Shown: piece by piece, positions 29,346 through 40,750 of the stretch | How positions within the stretch are numbered: position 1 is the first letter of the stretch | Layout of the letters: each line of letters opens with the position of its first letter | Assembly: GCF_004297875.1 (NCBI RefSeq) | Contig: NZ_SCSK01000035.1 | Span: forward strand, 124,001 to 188,000 | Direction: 5' to 3' | Source of the DNA: Pandoraea sp. | GTDB lineage: Bacteria; Pseudomonadota; Gammaproteobacteria; Burkholderiales; Burkholderiaceae | DNA length: 64,000 nucleotides | Notes under the pieces: generated by a model | The model's database searches: none | What the model was told of the DNA's origin: nothing | What the model saw: the letters and a program-made list of their open reading frames with translations, nothing else | Program-made: the position numbers and the translations under genes

Positions 29346-29468
29346 GGAACGGCGGCCCAATGCGTCAGGCAGAGTACGGCTGGAATCACGTAAGCTCATC
29401 ATGTATTCGGATGGTTTTCTGTCGTTATGGAGTAGTGGTACCGCGTCCGTCGCGCCTGCCGGTTGGCG

Positions 29469-30098
29469 TCAACCGCCGAGGGCGTCAAGCTTGAACTGAA
29501 CGAACTGTCGCATATTGCTATCGTTCTTGCTCAACTTTTCAAGCGCGGCGCGATAAGCCTGTTTGGCGTCAGCGATTTTGTCCTGTGCTACCAGCAAGTC
29601 GCCCCGGCGATCATCGAAGAGGCCGGCGAACCCTGCGGGCGGACTATTCCCAAGCGCCTTCAGGCCGCCGTCATAGTCCTTTTGGTCAAGCAGCAGACCC
29701 GCCAGATGAAGTCTCGCCAACTGACGATACTCATTGTCGCTTGCGTGATCGACGGCCCATTGCAGTCGCGCCTTCGCGTCTTCCGTATCGCCCAGTTCGT
29801 ATAGCGCCTTGGCTGAAATCAAAGCCGACATCTCAGCATAGGCAGTACGCCCAAATTTGTTACCCATGTCGCCGGAAATGCGAATGATCATCGGCTTGTT
29901 CTTGGCAACAATCGATTGCTGCAACTCGCCGTAAAGCACTGACGCTTCAGCAGCCTGCTTGCGTTGATAGTAACGCCAGCCGTTCCAGCCGGCGAAAACC
30001 ATCAGAGCCACAATCAGAACCCAAATGACCGCGTTGCCGTATTGCTTCCACCACGCCTTGAGTTCCTCGAGCTGCTCTTGTTCCTCGTGATACCCCAT
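29469..30098 (-). CDS. yfgM: YfgM-like ancillary SecYEG translocon subunit
   Basis: 209 residues: a cytoplasmic N-terminus with a charged run (EEQEQLEELKAWWKQYG), one transmembrane helix (NAVIWVLIVALMVFAGWNGW) and a periplasmic TPR-like domain (ALYELGDTEDAKARLQWAV; LAGLLLDQKDYDGGLKALG). This is the architecture of YfgM, which works with PpiD at the Sec translocon. The order hisS-yfgM-bamB-der is the conserved arrangement. Confidence 0.92.
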   Translation of the reverse strand: MGYHEEQEQLEELKAWWKQYGNAVIWVLIVALMVFAGWNGWRYYQRKQAAEASVLYGELQQSIVAKNKPMIIRISGDMGNKFGRTAYAEMSALISAKALYELGDTEDAKARLQWAVDHASDNEYRQLARLHLAGLLLDQKDYDGGLKALGNSPPAGFAGLFDDRRGDLLVAQDKIADAKQAYRAALEKLSKNDSNMRQFVQFKLDALGG

Positions 30099-30113
30099 CC
30101 TTTTTCTCCACCT

Positions 30114-31472
30114 TTATGCGTCAGCGCCTGCCACCATGGCATCGATTAAATAGTCGGTCAACTGGTCGAAAGCCACACTGACCTGGTTGTCCTGCGAGTC
30201 TGGGCTGCGCAAATGCTTGACGATAGCGTGCTGCTGGGCCACTTCGTTATCGCCCACGATCACGGCAAAGGCCGCGCCACTGGCATCGGCACGCTTCAGC
30301 TGCGACTTGAAGCTGCTGCCCTTGCCATCGGCAGAGCAATGAAAAATGACGTCCAACCCGACGTCACGCAGGCGCTCCGCCGCCACCAGCGCAGGCGAGA
30401 GTGCGGCTTCGCCCTGGTGCACGACGTACACATCGCAGCCTTCGTCCTGCGGCACCAGATCATCTTCGCGCAACAGTTCGAGAATGCGCTCGACCCCCAT
30501 GGCCCAGCCGCAGGCCGGCGTCGCCTTGCCGCCCAACTGCTCGATCAGCGGATCGTAGCGCCCGCCACCGGCCACTGTCCCCTGCGCGCCCAGCTTATCG
30601 GTTATCCACTCGAAAACGGTGAGATTGTAATAGTCGAGACCGCGTACCAAACGCGGATTGATCGTAAACGGAATATTGTTGGCTTTGAGCAGGCGCTGCA
30701 CCCCATCGAAATGTTCGCGGGATGCATCCCCCAAATAATCGATCAACCGGGGGGCACCCTTGGCCATCTCCTGCAGGGCAGGGTTTTTGGTATCGAGCAC
30801 GCGCAATGGATTGGTATGGAGTCGACGCTTCGCATCATCGTCAAGAATTGCCGAGTGCCTTTCCAGGTAGGCGATCAGGTCCTGCCGATGTGCGGCACGC
30901 TCACTTGCCTGCCCTAGCGAATTGAGCTCCAGACGAATGCCGGTCAGGCCCAGATCGTCCCATAGCCGCTGACACATCAGGATGATCTCGACATCGGCGT
31001 CCGGTCCGGCCAGCCCGAGCGCCTCGACACCAACTTGATGGAACTGGCGATACCGGCCCCGCTGCGGCCGCTCGTGGCGAAACATGGGACCAATGTACCA
31101 GAGTCGCTTCGGACCGTCGTACAGCAAATTGTGCTCCAGCGTAGCCCGCACGACCGCCGCCGTATTCTCCGGGCGCAGCGTGAGACTTTCGCCGTTGAGC
31201 GAGTCCGTAAAACTGTACATCTCTTTCTCGACAATATCGGTCACCTCACCGATACCGCGCGAGAAGAGATTGGTGTGCTCGATGATCGGCGTGCGAATCT
31301 GCCGATAGCCGTAGGCCCGCAGCATCGAGCGCGCAGTCTGCTCGAAGAACGTCCAAAGCGCTTCATCTGTCGGCAAAATGTCGTTCATGCCCTTCACGCC
31401 AGTGATTTTTCCACTCGCCTTGGGCAGGCCGTCGACACTTGGCCGAGCGCTTTTTCCTTCAGTTTGCGCCAT
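30114..31472 (-). CDS. hisS: Histidyl-tRNA synthetase
   Basis: 452-residue class-II synthetase. It begins [15 protein letters not shown], with the synthetase core from [17 protein letters not shown]. Visible motifs are motif 2 ([21 protein letters not shown], in parts [16 protein letters not shown]), the His-specific [14 protein letters not shown] and motif 3 GGGRYDPL...[10 protein letters not shown]. The C-terminal anticodon-binding domain is present, unlike in the paralogue hisZ. The start at 31472 is preferred over 31517, which lacks family support. Confidence 0.97.
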   Translation of the reverse strand: MAQTEGKSARPSVDGLPKASGKITGVKGMNDILPTDEALWTFFEQTARSMLRAYGYRQIRTPIIEHTNLFSRGIGEVTDIVEKEMYSFTDSLNGESLTLRPENTAAVVRATLEHNLLYDGPKRLWYIGPMFRHERPQRGRYRQFHQVGVEALGLAGPDADVEIILMCQRLWDDLGLTGIRLELNSLGQASERAAHRQDLIAYLERHSAILDDDAKRRLHTNPLRVLDTKNPALQEMAKGAPRLIDYLGDASREHFDGVQRLLKANNIPFTINPRLVRGLDYYNLTVFEWITDKLGAQGTVAGGGRYDPLIEQLGGKATPACGWAMGVERILELLREDDLVPQDEGCDVYVVHQGEAALSPALVAAERLRDVGLDVIFHCSADGKGSSFKSQLKRADASGAAFAVIVGDNEVAQQHAIVKHLRSPDSQDNQVSVAFDQLTDYLIDAMVAGADA

Positions 31473-31491
31473 ATTTTTCTTTCGATTCCCG

Positions 31492-32763
31492 TTACACGGC
31501 GGCTTGCGCCGGCGCATAACGCGTTTTCACGTAATCATCCACAATCTGCTGAAACTCTTCGGCAATGTGTTCGCCGCGCAACGTTCTGACTTTTTCGCCA
31601 TCAACAAATACCGGCGCCGCTGGGTTCTCTCCCGACCCCGGCAGGCTGATACCAATGTTGGCTTGCTTCGATTCGCCAGGGCCATTGACGATACAACCCA
31701 TTACCGCCACATGCATGTTCTCGACGCCCGGATACTGCACTTTCCAAACAGGGATCTGCGCCCGCAGATAATCCTGAATCTGCGCAGCCAGTTCCTGGAA
31801 TAGTGTGCTGGTGGTTCGTCCGCAACCGGGACATGCGATGACCATCGGAGCAAAAGCCCGCAAACCCATGGTTTGCAGAATTTCTTGCGCAACGATCACT
31901 TCCTTGCTGCGTGGCGCGCCAGGTTCCGGTGTCAGCGAGATGCGGATGGTATCGCCGATCCCCTCCTGCAGCAGCACCGACAATGCTGCGGTAGACGCAA
32001 CGATGCCTTTCGAACCCATGCCCGCTTCGGTGAGGCCAAGATGGAGCGGATAGTCACAGCGGCGCGCCAGTTCTCGATAGACCGCGATCAGGTCCTGCAC
32101 ACCGCTCACCTTGCACGAAAGGATGATCCGATCACCCGGCAAGCCGACTTCTTCGGCACGCTTCGCGGAACTGATTGCAGAAGTAATCAGCGCCTCGTAC
32201 ATGACGCTTTGAGCATCCCAAGGTGTCGGCCGGCGCGCATTCTCGTCCATGATCTGGGCCAACAACCCCTGATCGAGACTCCCCCAGTTCACACCGATGC
32301 GAACCGGCTTGTCATAACGGCATGCGGCCTCGATCATCTGCGCGAACTGGCTGTCCCGCTTGGCGCCCTGCCCGACATTACCCGGGTTGATGCGATACTT
32401 CGACAATGCCTGCGCGCACGCAGGATAGTCTTTCAGCAACGTATGACCGTTGTAGTGAAAGTCGCCGACGAGCGGCACATCGATGCCCATCCGATCGAGC
32501 TGTTCGCGGATTGCCGGCACGGCGGCCGCCGCCTCCGGCGTATTGACGGTGATCCGCACCAATTCAGAACCCGCCAGTGCCAACTCCTTCACTTGGATGG
32601 CGGTACCGATCGCGTCGGCCGTATCTGTGTTGGTCATCGATTGCACGCGAACAGGCGCACTGCCGCCCACGGAGATCTTCTTGCCTCCCCAGGCAATCGA
32701 CACGGTTCGCGTGCGACGGCGCTCGCGCGCTCCGCCAACGATGGGTAAAACTTGTTCTGACAT
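31492..32763 (-). CDS. ispG: 4-hydroxy-3-methylbut-2-enyl diphosphate synthase (flavodoxin/ferredoxin)
   Basis: 423-residue iron-sulfur enzyme of the MEP isoprenoid pathway; forms HMBPP from MEcPP. The TIM-barrel part shows [14 protein letters not shown] and YRINPGNVG. The cluster cysteines are in [10 protein letters not shown] and [12 protein letters not shown], the latter near the C-terminal domain. It lies between rodZ and hisS with short gaps, as in other proteobacteria. Confidence 0.97.
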   Translation of the reverse strand: MSEQVLPIVGGARERRRTRTVSIAWGGKKISVGGSAPVRVQSMTNTDTADAIGTAIQVKELALAGSELVRITVNTPEAAAAVPAIREQLDRMGIDVPLVGDFHYNGHTLLKDYPACAQALSKYRINPGNVGQGAKRDSQFAQMIEAACRYDKPVRIGVNWGSLDQGLLAQIMDENARRPTPWDAQSVMYEALITSAISSAKRAEEVGLPGDRIILSCKVSGVQDLIAVYRELARRCDYPLHLGLTEAGMGSKGIVASTAALSVLLQEGIGDTIRISLTPEPGAPRSKEVIVAQEILQTMGLRAFAPMVIACPGCGRTTSTLFQELAAQIQDYLRAQIPVWKVQYPGVENMHVAVMGCIVNGPGESKQANIGISLPGSGENPAAPVFVDGEKVRTLRGEHIAEEFQQIVDDYVKTRYAPAQAAV

Positions 32764-32785
32764 TTCAATTCTCCGGCAAATTGCC

Positions 32786-33817
32786 TTACGGCAATGTCAA
32801 CCTTGCCACATTACCATTGCCGCGTGTTTTCACATCCACCGGCTGATTATCGTACTGGAGCGATGCCACGCCGGCCGTGTTTCCGATGACGACCTTCAAC
32901 GGAGGCGTACCGGCAATGTCTTGTTGGTCACCGGCATGCAGCAAACGGGAGAAGACGACCTTGCCATCGCTTTGGCGTACCTCAACCCAGCTGTCTCCGG
33001 ACAATTGCAAGCGCAACTGGCCAGTCTGAACTTGTGTTGACGAAGCCGCATCGGGTACGCTGACCGCTGCCGCCGTATCCGCCTGTTTTGTCACCGGCTC
33101 GCTTGCCGGTGTTTGAACAACAGAGGCGAGCGCGGGCGAAGCGTTTTGGGTCGACGGCATTACCACGGATGCGACGCTCCCAGCAACTGTCTGCTGTCCA
33201 GCCGGGCTATCACTTGCGACACCCTCACTCGCGGCATCCCCCCCCCCCTGAGCGGCGGGTGCGCTCGCCACTGACGCAGAGGCCTCCCGCTCACTGTGGC
33301 GTCGACTTCCAAACCATAAAATAGCGACGCCGAGCGCGATAATAATGATGACGACCCAGGCAAGGCGAGGGCCGGCGGCATTACCGACCGGCGAGCGAAA
33401 GCGCGCCGGACTGCGCGGAATACTGGGGGCATTCGGCGATGGCGGCGGGATGTCGATAGCCGCGCGTCGGCCAAAGGGGCGCAGCGCCTCGGTCATCGGC
33501 GCAGGGTCGACCTCCAACAAACGGGCATACCCCCGCACCAGTCCTTGCACGAAAGGCATCTCGGGAAGATGCTCCCATTGTCCGCCTTCCAAGGCTTTGA
33601 GCTTGCTGGCTGACACTTTCAGCCGCGCGCTCACATCCTCGATCAGCAAGCCTCGCTGCTCGCGCGCCTCCTTCAGCTCCCGGCCTATTCTCGATGCAAC
33701 CTCAAGCAAAGAGCCCGGCTGCGGGGCATTGGCCGGCGCATCACCACCCGAACCGGATTGCAACCGTGATGAGACTTGCGAGACCGAACGTTCGTCCGGC
33801 CGATCTTGACTATCCAT
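32786..33817 (-). CDS. rodZ: RodZ-like HTH membrane protein
   Basis: 343 residues. The cytoplasmic N-terminal HTH (about 35-100, [21 protein letters not shown], in parts) is followed by a transmembrane helix ([17 protein letters not shown]) and a periplasmic domain (DUF4115 type; [19 protein letters not shown]). RodZ links MreB to the envelope and affects rod shape. The linker between is rich in Ala, Ser and Thr. It begins 8 bases inside the end of pilW, so the two genes overlap and are probably coupled. Confidence 0.9.
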   Translation of the reverse strand: MDSQDRPDERSVSQVSSRLQSGSGGDAPANAPQPGSLLEVASRIGRELKEAREQRGLLIEDVSARLKVSASKLKALEGGQWEHLPEMPFVQGLVRGYARLLEVDPAPMTEALRPFGRRAAIDIPPPSPNAPSIPRSPARFRSPVGNAAGPRLAWVVIIIIALGVAILWFGSRRHSEREASASVASAPAAQGGGDAASEGVASDSPAGQQTVAGSVASVVMPSTQNASPALASVVQTPASEPVTKQADTAAAVSVPDAASSTQVQTGQLRLQLSGDSWVEVRQSDGKVVFSRLLHAGDQQDIAGTPPLKVVIGNTAGVASLQYDNQPVDVKTRGNGNVARLTLP

Positions 33818-34577
33818 CGAGACTCCCCCGTTCGAAAGCAGCCGCTTCTGGCGACCGTGGATATTTTTGCAGCAATGCGTCTATCAGCGCGTTGCGTTCC
33901 TTCGACAATCCCATGCGATGGGTTATACGTGCTTCCAGCCATAACGATTCCGCAGTCGCACGTGGCGACCGGTTAAGTCCGCCAAGCTGTGCACGCGCCG
34001 CGTCGAACTCGTTGCGCCGAAAATGCAGGCGCGCCAATTCAACCGCTGCAAGTACGTTCTCCGGATCCGCCTGGCGAGCACGCTCGAAGAAAGCCTGCGC
34101 CTCATCGGCCCGGTTGACACGCATACTGCAAACGCCAGCCCCGATCAGCGGCCGGGTGATTTCCTTGCTTGAGATCACCGAGAGCTCGAAAGCTGCGACG
34201 CTTTCCTGATAGCGGTTTCGCTCACACAAAAACCACCCATAATTGTTAAGCAACGCACCGTCCTTCGGACGCGATTGCAATGCACGCTGAAAGTCACTCT
34301 CTGCATCTGCTGAATTGCCTAACCCCATATGAACGAGGGCGCGCAAGTGGTAGCCTGCGTCGAATGTCGGGTCCGCTGCCATTGCTTTTTGCACCGCTGC
34401 AAGCGCGGTTTGCAATTGTCCGGCACGAAAATACGTGATCGCAAGCTCATAATGCACTTGTGCCCGCTGCTGCACGATTTCGACTCGGTTCGCTGCGGTC
34501 TCCAGAGGCTGAAGTGGTTGAGCGCAAGCCGCAATCACCAAGCCAAGCGGAGACAGCAAACCGGCGCGCCACATCAT
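33810..34577 (-). CDS. pilW: PilW/PilF-type TPR lipoprotein
   Basis: 255 residues with a lipoprotein signal ending in LVIAAC, then TPR repeats ([58 protein letters not shown]). In other bacteria PilF/PilW is needed for PilQ secretin assembly in type IV pili. It overlaps rlmN (ATGA at 34574-34577) and rodZ, in the conserved order ndk-rlmN-pilW-rodZ-ispG. Whether type IV pili exist here cannot be told from this window. Confidence 0.9.
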   Translation of the reverse strand: MMWRAGLLSPLGLVIAACAQPLQPLETAANRVEIVQQRAQVHYELAITYFRAGQLQTALAAVQKAMAADPTFDAGYHLRALVHMGLGNSADAESDFQRALQSRPKDGALLNNYGWFLCERNRYQESVAAFELSVISSKEITRPLIGAGVCSMRVNRADEAQAFFERARQADPENVLAAVELARLHFRRNEFDAARAQLGGLNRSPRATAESLWLEARITHRMGLSKERNALIDALLQKYPRSPEAAAFERGSLDG

Positions 34578-35701
34578 ACTTCGCGAACCTCGACCGGGAT
34601 TTTGCCGAATTTACCCCGTGCCGCCAAGCGTGTCCGGTCGATGACTTCACCGGCCAACTGACCGCATGCGGCGTCGATATCGTCGCCGCGCGTTTTGCGA
34701 ATCGTTGTAACGACACCCGCATCCATCAAAATCCGCGCGAAACGCTTGATCTGGGCATCGCCCGATCGTCTCAGACCAGAGTCAGGAAACGGATTGAAAG
34801 GAATCAGATTAAATTTGCAGGGAACGTCCCGCGTCAACGCCAACAATTCCTGCGCGTGGGACTCACTGTCATTGACCCCATCGAGCATGCAGTACTCGAA
34901 CGTAATGAAATCGCGCGGCGCAACAGCGAGATAGCGACCGCACGCAGCCATCAGTTCCCGCAAGGGGTGCTTGCGGTTGAGCGGTACCAGCACATCTCGC
35001 AGCGCATCGTTGGGTGCGTGCAGGGATACGGCCAGCGCCACCGGCAGTTCCTCTGCCAAACGGTCCATCATTGGCACGACGCCGGAGGTGGAGAGCGTCA
35101 CGCGCCGACGCGACAAACCGTAGCCATTGTCATCGAGCATCAAGCGCATGGCGCCAACAACGTTGTCGAAATTGAGCAATGGCTCACCCATTCCCATCAT
35201 GACAACGTTGGTAATCACGCGCTCGCTGGCTGTGCCGACACGCTCCAACGCGCGTCGCAAGGCAAACTCTGCCATCCATAGTTGGCCGATGATTTCACCC
35301 TGGGAGAGATTGCGGCTGAAGCCCTGCTTACCCGTCGAACAGAAGCGGCAGTTTACCGCGCATCCCGCCTGCGACGACACGCAAAGCGTTCCCCGAGCAT
35401 CCTCCGGGATGTACACGGTCTCGATCGCATTGCCATTACCGACGTCCAGCAGCCATTTCCGGGTTCCGTCTGCGGAAATGTGGTCTGTAATCACCGCAGG
35501 CGAAGCGACCGTTGCTCGCGAAGCGAGTTTGATGCGCAACGACTTGGCGAGATCGGTCATGCCATCGAAATCGGCAACCCCCATCTGATGAATCCAGCGC
35601 TGCAACTGCCGGGCTCGGAAAGGCTTCTCCCCAAGGCTGGCACAATAGGCGACCAAACCACCCGGATCATAGTCGAGCAGATTTGTGAGCGATTCGGTCA
35701 T
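34574..35701 (-). CDS. rlmN: Dual-specificity RNA methyltransferase RlmN
   Basis: 375-residue radical-SAM enzyme that methylates A2503 of 23S rRNA and A37 of some tRNAs. The cluster motif CxxxCxxC is C114-C118-C121 in [16 protein letters not shown]. The N-terminal accessory domain ([20 protein letters not shown]) and [18 protein letters not shown] match the family. It is followed by pilW with an ATGA overlap and preceded by ndk. Confidence 0.97.
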   Translation of the reverse strand: MTESLTNLLDYDPGGLVAYCASLGEKPFRARQLQRWIHQMGVADFDGMTDLAKSLRIKLASRATVASPAVITDHISADGTRKWLLDVGNGNAIETVYIPEDARGTLCVSSQAGCAVNCRFCSTGKQGFSRNLSQGEIIGQLWMAEFALRRALERVGTASERVITNVVMMGMGEPLLNFDNVVGAMRLMLDDNGYGLSRRRVTLSTSGVVPMMDRLAEELPVALAVSLHAPNDALRDVLVPLNRKHPLRELMAACGRYLAVAPRDFITFEYCMLDGVNDSESHAQELLALTRDVPCKFNLIPFNPFPDSGLRRSGDAQIKRFARILMDAGVVTTIRKTRGDDIDAACGQLAGEVIDRTRLAARGKFGKIPVEVREV

Positions 35702-35736
35702 GGCCTACCTCCCGGGGCAACGGGGACGAATTCAGT

Positions 35737-36162
35737 TCAGCGCGAATAGACGTTCATCTCGGGAAAGAAAAATGCAACTTCGACCTGCGCCGTTTCCGGT
35801 GCATCTGAGCCATGCACAGCGTTCGCGTCGATGCTGTCGGCGAAGTCGGCACGGATGGTGCCCTTGTCCGCCTTCTTCGGATCCGTCGCCCCCATGAGTT
35901 CGCGATTTTTCGCGATCGCGTTTTCGCCTTCCAGCACCTGGATCATGACCGGACCGGAGACCATGAAGTCCACCAGATCCTTGAAGAACGGACGCGCTTT
36001 GTGCACGGCATAGAATTTCTCTGCATCCGCGCGCGACAAATGAGCCATTTTCGCGGCGACGATTTTCAAACCAGCGCCTTCGAAACGGCTATAAATCTGA
36101 CCAATCACATTCTTTGCGACGGCATCGGGCTTGATAATCGACAGGGTGCGCTCTACAGCCAT
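35737..36162 (-). CDS. ndk: Nucleoside diphosphate kinase
   Basis: 141-residue kinase that balances NTP and dNTP pools. [18 protein letters not shown] and the catalytic H117 in [11 protein letters not shown] are canonical. GGAG lies seven bases before the ATG at 36162, which rules out the long upstream extension. It is the first gene of the ndk-rlmN-pilW-rodZ-ispG-hisS run. Confidence 0.98.
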   Translation of the reverse strand: MAVERTLSIIKPDAVAKNVIGQIYSRFEGAGLKIVAAKMAHLSRADAEKFYAVHKARPFFKDLVDFMVSGPVMIQVLEGENAIAKNRELMGATDPKKADKGTIRADFADSIDANAVHGSDAPETAQVEVAFFFPEMNVYSR

Positions 36163-36211
36163 GAAAAACTCCAGAAAAATTAAGCAGTTATATAAATAAA
36201 ATGAATCTAAT

Positions 36212-36217
36212 ATTGTA
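36212..36217 (-). promoter_or_regulatory. Possible -10 element of ndk
   Basis: TACAAT on the minus strand, about 50 bases before the ndk start. No convincing -35 is seen at the usual distance. Confidence 0.3.
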
Positions 36218-36429
36218 GCATGAAGGCTGCTATGATTGGCATGGGAACTGGTAGGTTCCCGCCGCGTCCAACTACGGCATGATGCGGCGATCGGGCGCGT
36301 ATTTTGGGGAGGAATCCGATACACGCCCCCCAGGAAAACTTGGCGGGCTGTCGGATGGATTCGGCGGTACGATAGTCCCGGGAGATTCGCCGGTTTTAGA
36401 GCCCTAGCGGCGTTTCACGAGGAGAAAAC

Positions 36430-37131
36430 ATGAATCAGGATTTTCAGCGCTACGATTTCGGCCGTGGCGGCGGCGTTACCAGTGTGGCGGTTCGCAATCG
36501 CGTGCTGCGCAACACGTATTGGCTGCTCGCCATCTCGATGCTGCCGACAATTGCGGGCGCATGGCTCGGCGTTACCACCGGCTTCACGTTATTCGCCGGT
36601 AGCCCTGCGATCAGTCTGATCGCCTTCATGGCCATTGCCTTTGGCTTCATGTTTGCAATCGAACGCTTCAAGAACAGCGGCATCGGCGTCGGCCTGCTGC
36701 TCGGCTTCACGTTCTTCATGGGGCTGATGCTGTCTCGGCTGCTCGGTTTCGTCCTGGGCTTCAGCAACGGCGCATCACTGATCATGATGGCGTTTGGGGG
36801 CACAGCGGTGATATTCACGGCAATGGCGTCTGTTGCTACGCTCAGCAAGCGCGATTTTGGCGGATTGGGCCGCTGGTTGTTCATGGGCGTGGTGGTCATT
36901 CTGCTGGCCTCAGTCGCCAATATCTGGCTGCAACTGCCCGCCCTGATGCTGACCATTTCAGTGCTGGCGATTGCGATTTTTTCGGCCTTTATCCTGTTTG
37001 ACGTCCAACGCGTCGTCAACGGTGGTGAGACAAATTACGTCACCGCCACGCTTGCAATATACCTCGATCTCTATAACGTATTCGCCAATCTGCTGGCACT
37101 CTTGGGAGTGCTCGGCGGCAACAGAAACTGA
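36430..37131 (+). CDS. BI-1 (Bax inhibitor 1)/YccA family membrane protein
   Basis: 233-residue membrane protein with about seven hydrophobic helices (first at YWLLAISMLPTIAGAWLGV; last at AIYLDLYNVFANLLALLGV). The end LFDVQRVVNGGETNYVTATL followed by IYLDLYNVF is typical of the UPF0005/BI-1 family, including YccA, which modulates FtsH. The Shine-Dalgarno GAGGAG lies seven bases upstream. It is an isolated plus-strand gene between two minus-strand runs, closed by a terminator. Confidence 0.94.
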   Translation: MNQDFQRYDFGRGGGVTSVAVRNRVLRNTYWLLAISMLPTIAGAWLGVTTGFTLFAGSPAISLIAFMAIAFGFMFAIERFKNSGIGVGLLLGFTFFMGLMLSRLLGFVLGFSNGASLIMMAFGGTAVIFTAMASVATLSKRDFGGLGRWLFMGVVVILLASVANIWLQLPALMLTISVLAIAIFSAFILFDVQRVVNGGETNYVTATLAIYLDLYNVFANLLALLGVLGGNRN

Positions 37132-37180
37132 CGTTGCTATCCCACCGGCACGGCTCGGCAGTTTCAATCAGTATCTCGAC

Positions 37181-37213
37181 AAAACCTCCGTCTGCTTGGA
37201 CGGAGGTTTTTTT
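37181..37213 (+). terminator. Rho-independent terminator of the BI-1 gene
   Basis: 12-bp stem AAAACCTCCGTC (37181-37192) with its complement (37199-37210), 6-base loop, followed by a T-run through 37213. The AAAA/TTTT base makes it potentially bidirectional, so it could also end transcripts of the minus-strand merR operon. Confidence 0.85.
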
Positions 37214-37406
37214 GACCTCATCGAGCGGCCCGCCAGACTCTTCAGGCACCTCAGCAGGAATCACCGCAGCGGACGCCGCAACAATCGAATTTGGGATTGG
37301 ATAGACAGGAGATCAAGGGCTGACAGGAAGTCGCGTTTTGCTCGGTGCGCCCCCGGGTCGATGTACTCGGCGGACCCACGCATCACCGGGGCGTCGCAGA
37401 CACGAT

Positions 37407-37790
37407 TCAGCGACGAAGCAAATCAATCACAGCCATTAAATCTGCCTGCAATTGCCCGACGTTAATCGATTGGCCGTGGCTCTCTTGCGGTATGGGCGGC
37501 CCAGACTCCCCGCCTCCCGGCGCGCCGCGCACGCCGTCCGCGTCCAATCGGTTCCGCGCACCGTTGATTGTGAACCCTTGCTCATAGAGCAGTTCTCTGA
37601 TACGCCGGATCAGCAACACCTCGTGGTGCTGGTAATACCGCCGATTGCCGCGCCGTTTGACAGGCCGCAGTTGCGTAAATTCTTGCTCCCAATAACGCAG
37701 CACATGTGGCTTCACGCCGCATAGATCACTGACCTCACCGATGGTGAAGTAGCGCTTGGCTGGGATCGGAGGCAAGTTCACCTTTTCCAT
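37407..37790 (-). CDS. MerR-family transcriptional regulator
   Basis: 127 residues. The N-terminal MerR winged helix is complete (YFTIGEVSDLCGVKPHVLRY; VKRRGNRRYYQHHEVLLIRRI). After it comes a short Gly/Pro-rich linker and a C-terminal helix (GQLQADLMAVIDLLRR) suited to dimerisation. No Cys cluster suggests a metal sensor. It is the small MerR gene that usually lies next to ihfA in this order, 42 bases after it. Target unknown. Confidence 0.9.
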   Translation of the reverse strand: MEKVNLPPIPAKRYFTIGEVSDLCGVKPHVLRYWEQEFTQLRPVKRRGNRRYYQHHEVLLIRRIRELLYEQGFTINGARNRLDADGVRGAPGGGESGPPIPQESHGQSINVGQLQADLMAVIDLLRR

Positions 37791-37832
37791 GGCGGCATGG
37801 ACGCAAACAGCGTCAGCAGATCAGATATGCGT

Positions 37833-38225
37833 TCAATTATCGAGAGCCTGGGTCTCGACCATTGACTTCAATTTTTGACTGGCATGGAACGTTACGACGC
37901 GGCGCGCGGCGATTGGAATAGCTTCGCCGGTCTTGGGATTGCGCCCTGGCCGCTGTGGTTTGTCCCGCAGTTGGAAATTACCGAACCCGGAAAGCTTGAC
38001 GCTGTCTCCGCCTTCCAGCGCATCGCGAATGACCTCAAAAAAGGCCTCCACCATGTCTTTCGCCTCGCGTTTGTTCAGGCCGACCTGCTCGAATAGGAGT
38101 TCGGCAAGTTCCGCCTTGGTCAGAGTCGGGGGCTCGTCTGAGGAACCAGACATTTCGTTACGCTCCAATGCGGAACGTTGCGCTGTCAGCATTGCTTCAA
38201 ATTCACCCGGATTCATTTCGTTCAT
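37833..38225 (-). CDS. ihfA: Integration host factor subunit alpha
   Basis: 130 residues from ATG 38225 (ATG 38216 also possible). The DNA-bending HU/IHF fold occupies about 36-125: [41 protein letters not shown] in parts, and [15 protein letters not shown]. The N-terminal extension of about 35 residues before the fold is longer than in E. coli but is seen in related betaproteobacteria. It is co-transcribed after pheT with a 69-base gap, as in E. coli. Confidence 0.93.
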   Translation of the reverse strand: MNEMNPGEFEAMLTAQRSALERNEMSGSSDEPPTLTKAELAELLFEQVGLNKREAKDMVEAFFEVIRDALEGGDSVKLSGFGNFQLRDKPQRPGRNPKTGEAIPIAARRVVTFHASQKLKSMVETQALDN

Positions 38226-38294
38226 ATTTCCAACGCTATGACTAAAACAGTGCGGAGCATCGCCTCTCGCATTCCCCAACAGTTGGTATCGCCT

Positions 38295-40733
38295 TCAGGT
38301 TCGCAAACGAGCCTCGAACACGGTTATCACTCGATCGATCAACGCTGCGATCGCACGGTCAACGCTCTCGTCCTGCAAGGTCCCCATCGCGTTTTGCAGG
38401 GTAACACGAAACGCCAGGCTTTTTTCCTCGACTGAGAGTCCTCCAGACATACCTGCCTTCGGGCGAAACTCGTCGAACAGCACGATGCTTTGCACGTCCG
38501 CGCATGCCTGTTCGCTGCGCACACACGCGAGCATTTCATCGAGCAACGCCTGCGCCGGCTGAGCCTGCGACACCACAACGGCGACATCGCGCACCACCGG
38601 CGGGAATTTAGAGATGTCCTGGTAGGCGGGAATCGCACGCCGAAACAAAGCCTCTGCCTCAATCTCGAATAACACCGGCGCATGCGGGAACTCATACTTT
38701 TGCAGCCAGCGGGGATGCAATTCGCCTATCCAGCCGACGCTACGCCCGTCGATCTCGATTCGAGCGCTACGCCCCGGATGCAAGCCTGGATGCACATCCG
38801 CGACAAACCGCGCTGCGGCTGGCGCAAGCAGCGCTTCAAGATCGCCTTTGACATCGAAATAGTCGACCAGGCGGGTCGGCACCCCCCACTGCTCGTCGAA
38901 CACGGAGCCATACGCCAACGCGCCGACGGTCAACGGCTGCCGAATTCCTTGCACCGAAAGCGGACCAGTCTCGACCGCGCTATCGCGATGGTAGACACGG
39001 CCGATTTCGAACACGCGTGCACGCGACGCCTTGCGATTCAGGTTATAGCGTACGGCCTGCAGCAGCCCACCGATTAGCGTCGAACGCATGACTGCAAGAT
39101 GGCTGGCGATCGGATTGATCAATTTAATGGGTGTTTCGTTCGCTGCGAAATCGCGCTCCCATTCCGCGTCAACAAAACTGAAATTGACCGTCTCCTGATA
39201 ACCGCGTCCCGCCAACTCGTGACGTAGCGTATGCAGCGAGCGGCGCGCTTCGTCGGTGCGGCGCATCGCGTTGGCAGCGACCGGCGGTTTGGATGGAATA
39301 CGCTCGAAACCATGAATTCGCGCGACCTCCTCAATCAGGTCTTCCTCGATCTCAAGGTCGAAACGATAAGATGGCGGCGTCACCTCGAACACGTCAGCAT
39401 CAATCTGCGCACACGACAGCCCGAGTCGCGCAAAAATCTCGCCGACCTCCGCTGTCGAGACCGGTACCCCAAGAATCTTGGCGGCCCTGGAAACGCGCAA
39501 GCGCACCGGATTGCGCAGCGGCAACTGAGCGACGAGGTCAGCTACTGGCCCGGGCTGACCGCCGCATATATCGAGCACCAGCCGCGTGGCGCGCTCAAGC
39601 GCGACCACATTGCCCGCGAAGTCGACACCCCGCTCGAAACGATGCGATGCATCGCTCGACAAATTAAAGCGGCGCGAACGGCCTTGAATGGCCGCCGGGA
39701 AAAAGAATGCGGATTCCAGGAATATGTCTTCGGTACCCAGCTCAGCCTTGGTGGAATTCCCGCCCATCATGCCGGCCAGGCCAATCGGCCCAGACTCGTC
39801 CGTAATCGCCAGGGTGGTCGAATCGAGTTCGACAATCTGATCGTTAAGTAACTTGAGCGTCTCGCCAGATCGACCGAAGCGCACATCGATTCCGCCCTGC
39901 AGCTTGTTCAGATCATAAACATGCAGCGGCTGGCCCAACTCCAGCATCACGTAATTGGTGATGTCGACCAGGGCCGAAATACTGCGTTGCCCCGCCCGCT
40001 CGAGCCGGGCAATCATCCAACCGGGAGTCGCTGCCTTGGCGTTCACCCCTCGGATGACGCGACCTGCAAAGCGCCCACAGCCACTCGGGTCGCTAATACG
40101 GACCGGGAACGTGTCGTTGATCGATGCCTGGACTGGCGTAACGGGCACGCCATTGTTGGTCGCCCCGGTAATGGCTTGAACTTCACGCGCAATGCCAAGC
40201 ATCGAGAGGCAATCAGCCTTGTTGGGCGTCAATTTGACCGTGAAAAGCTTGTCATCGAGATCAAGATATTCGCGAATATCCTGCCCGATCGGGGCATCAT
40301 CGGCCAGCAACATCAGGCCGCTGTGGTCCTCCGAGAGCTTGAGTTCCCGCGCGGAGCAAAGCATTCCATGGCTTTCCACGCCACGCAACTTGCCCACCTT
40401 GATCTGAAATGGAGCACCGCCAGCCTCCGACGCCGGCAACAGAGCGCCGGGCAATGCACACGGCACCTTGATGCCCGGTGCCACATTCGGCGCACCGCAG
40501 ACGATGTTCAGAATCTCGCCCGTGCCGGCATCGACCTGACATACGTTCAAACGATCGGCGTTGGGATGCTTCGCGAGCTCCAGCACCTTGGCTACGACAA
40601 CGCCGGAAGATCGGGGCGCAACCGGTTGGATTTCTTCGACTTCCAGTCCCGCCATCGTCAGCGCGTGCGCCAGTGCCTCGCTCGTCAACGGCGGGTCGAT
40701 CAGGGTTCTCAGCCAGGATTCGGAGAATTGCAT
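38295..40733 (-). CDS. pheT: Phenylalanyl-tRNA synthetase beta subunit
   Basis: 812-residue beta subunit of the heterotetrameric PheRS. The N-terminal tRNA-binding domain ([28 protein letters not shown], in parts), B5-like domain, the editing domain and the C-terminal anticodon-binding ferredoxin-like domain ([20 protein letters not shown]) are all present at full length. It follows pheS by 17 bases and precedes ihfA. Confidence 0.97.
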   Translation of the reverse strand: MQFSESWLRTLIDPPLTSEALAHALTMAGLEVEEIQPVAPRSSGVVVAKVLELAKHPNADRLNVCQVDAGTGEILNIVCGAPNVAPGIKVPCALPGALLPASEAGGAPFQIKVGKLRGVESHGMLCSARELKLSEDHSGLMLLADDAPIGQDIREYLDLDDKLFTVKLTPNKADCLSMLGIAREVQAITGATNNGVPVTPVQASINDTFPVRISDPSGCGRFAGRVIRGVNAKAATPGWMIARLERAGQRSISALVDITNYVMLELGQPLHVYDLNKLQGGIDVRFGRSGETLKLLNDQIVELDSTTLAITDESGPIGLAGMMGGNSTKAELGTEDIFLESAFFFPAAIQGRSRRFNLSSDASHRFERGVDFAGNVVALERATRLVLDICGGQPGPVADLVAQLPLRNPVRLRVSRAAKILGVPVSTAEVGEIFARLGLSCAQIDADVFEVTPPSYRFDLEIEEDLIEEVARIHGFERIPSKPPVAANAMRRTDEARRSLHTLRHELAGRGYQETVNFSFVDAEWERDFAANETPIKLINPIASHLAVMRSTLIGGLLQAVRYNLNRKASRARVFEIGRVYHRDSAVETGPLSVQGIRQPLTVGALAYGSVFDEQWGVPTRLVDYFDVKGDLEALLAPAAARFVADVHPGLHPGRSARIEIDGRSVGWIGELHPRWLQKYEFPHAPVLFEIEAEALFRRAIPAYQDISKFPPVVRDVAVVVSQAQPAQALLDEMLACVRSEQACADVQSIVLFDEFRPKAGMSGGLSVEEKSLAFRVTLQNAMGTLQDESVDRAIAALIDRVITVFEARLRT

Positions 40734-40750
40734 GTTGTAGAAGCAGCCTC

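Noticed and set aside
37214..37406. A tRNA or small gene after the BI-1 terminator, next to merR
   Set aside because: I looked for a cloverleaf or a short coding frame there and found neither; only a terminator precedes it.
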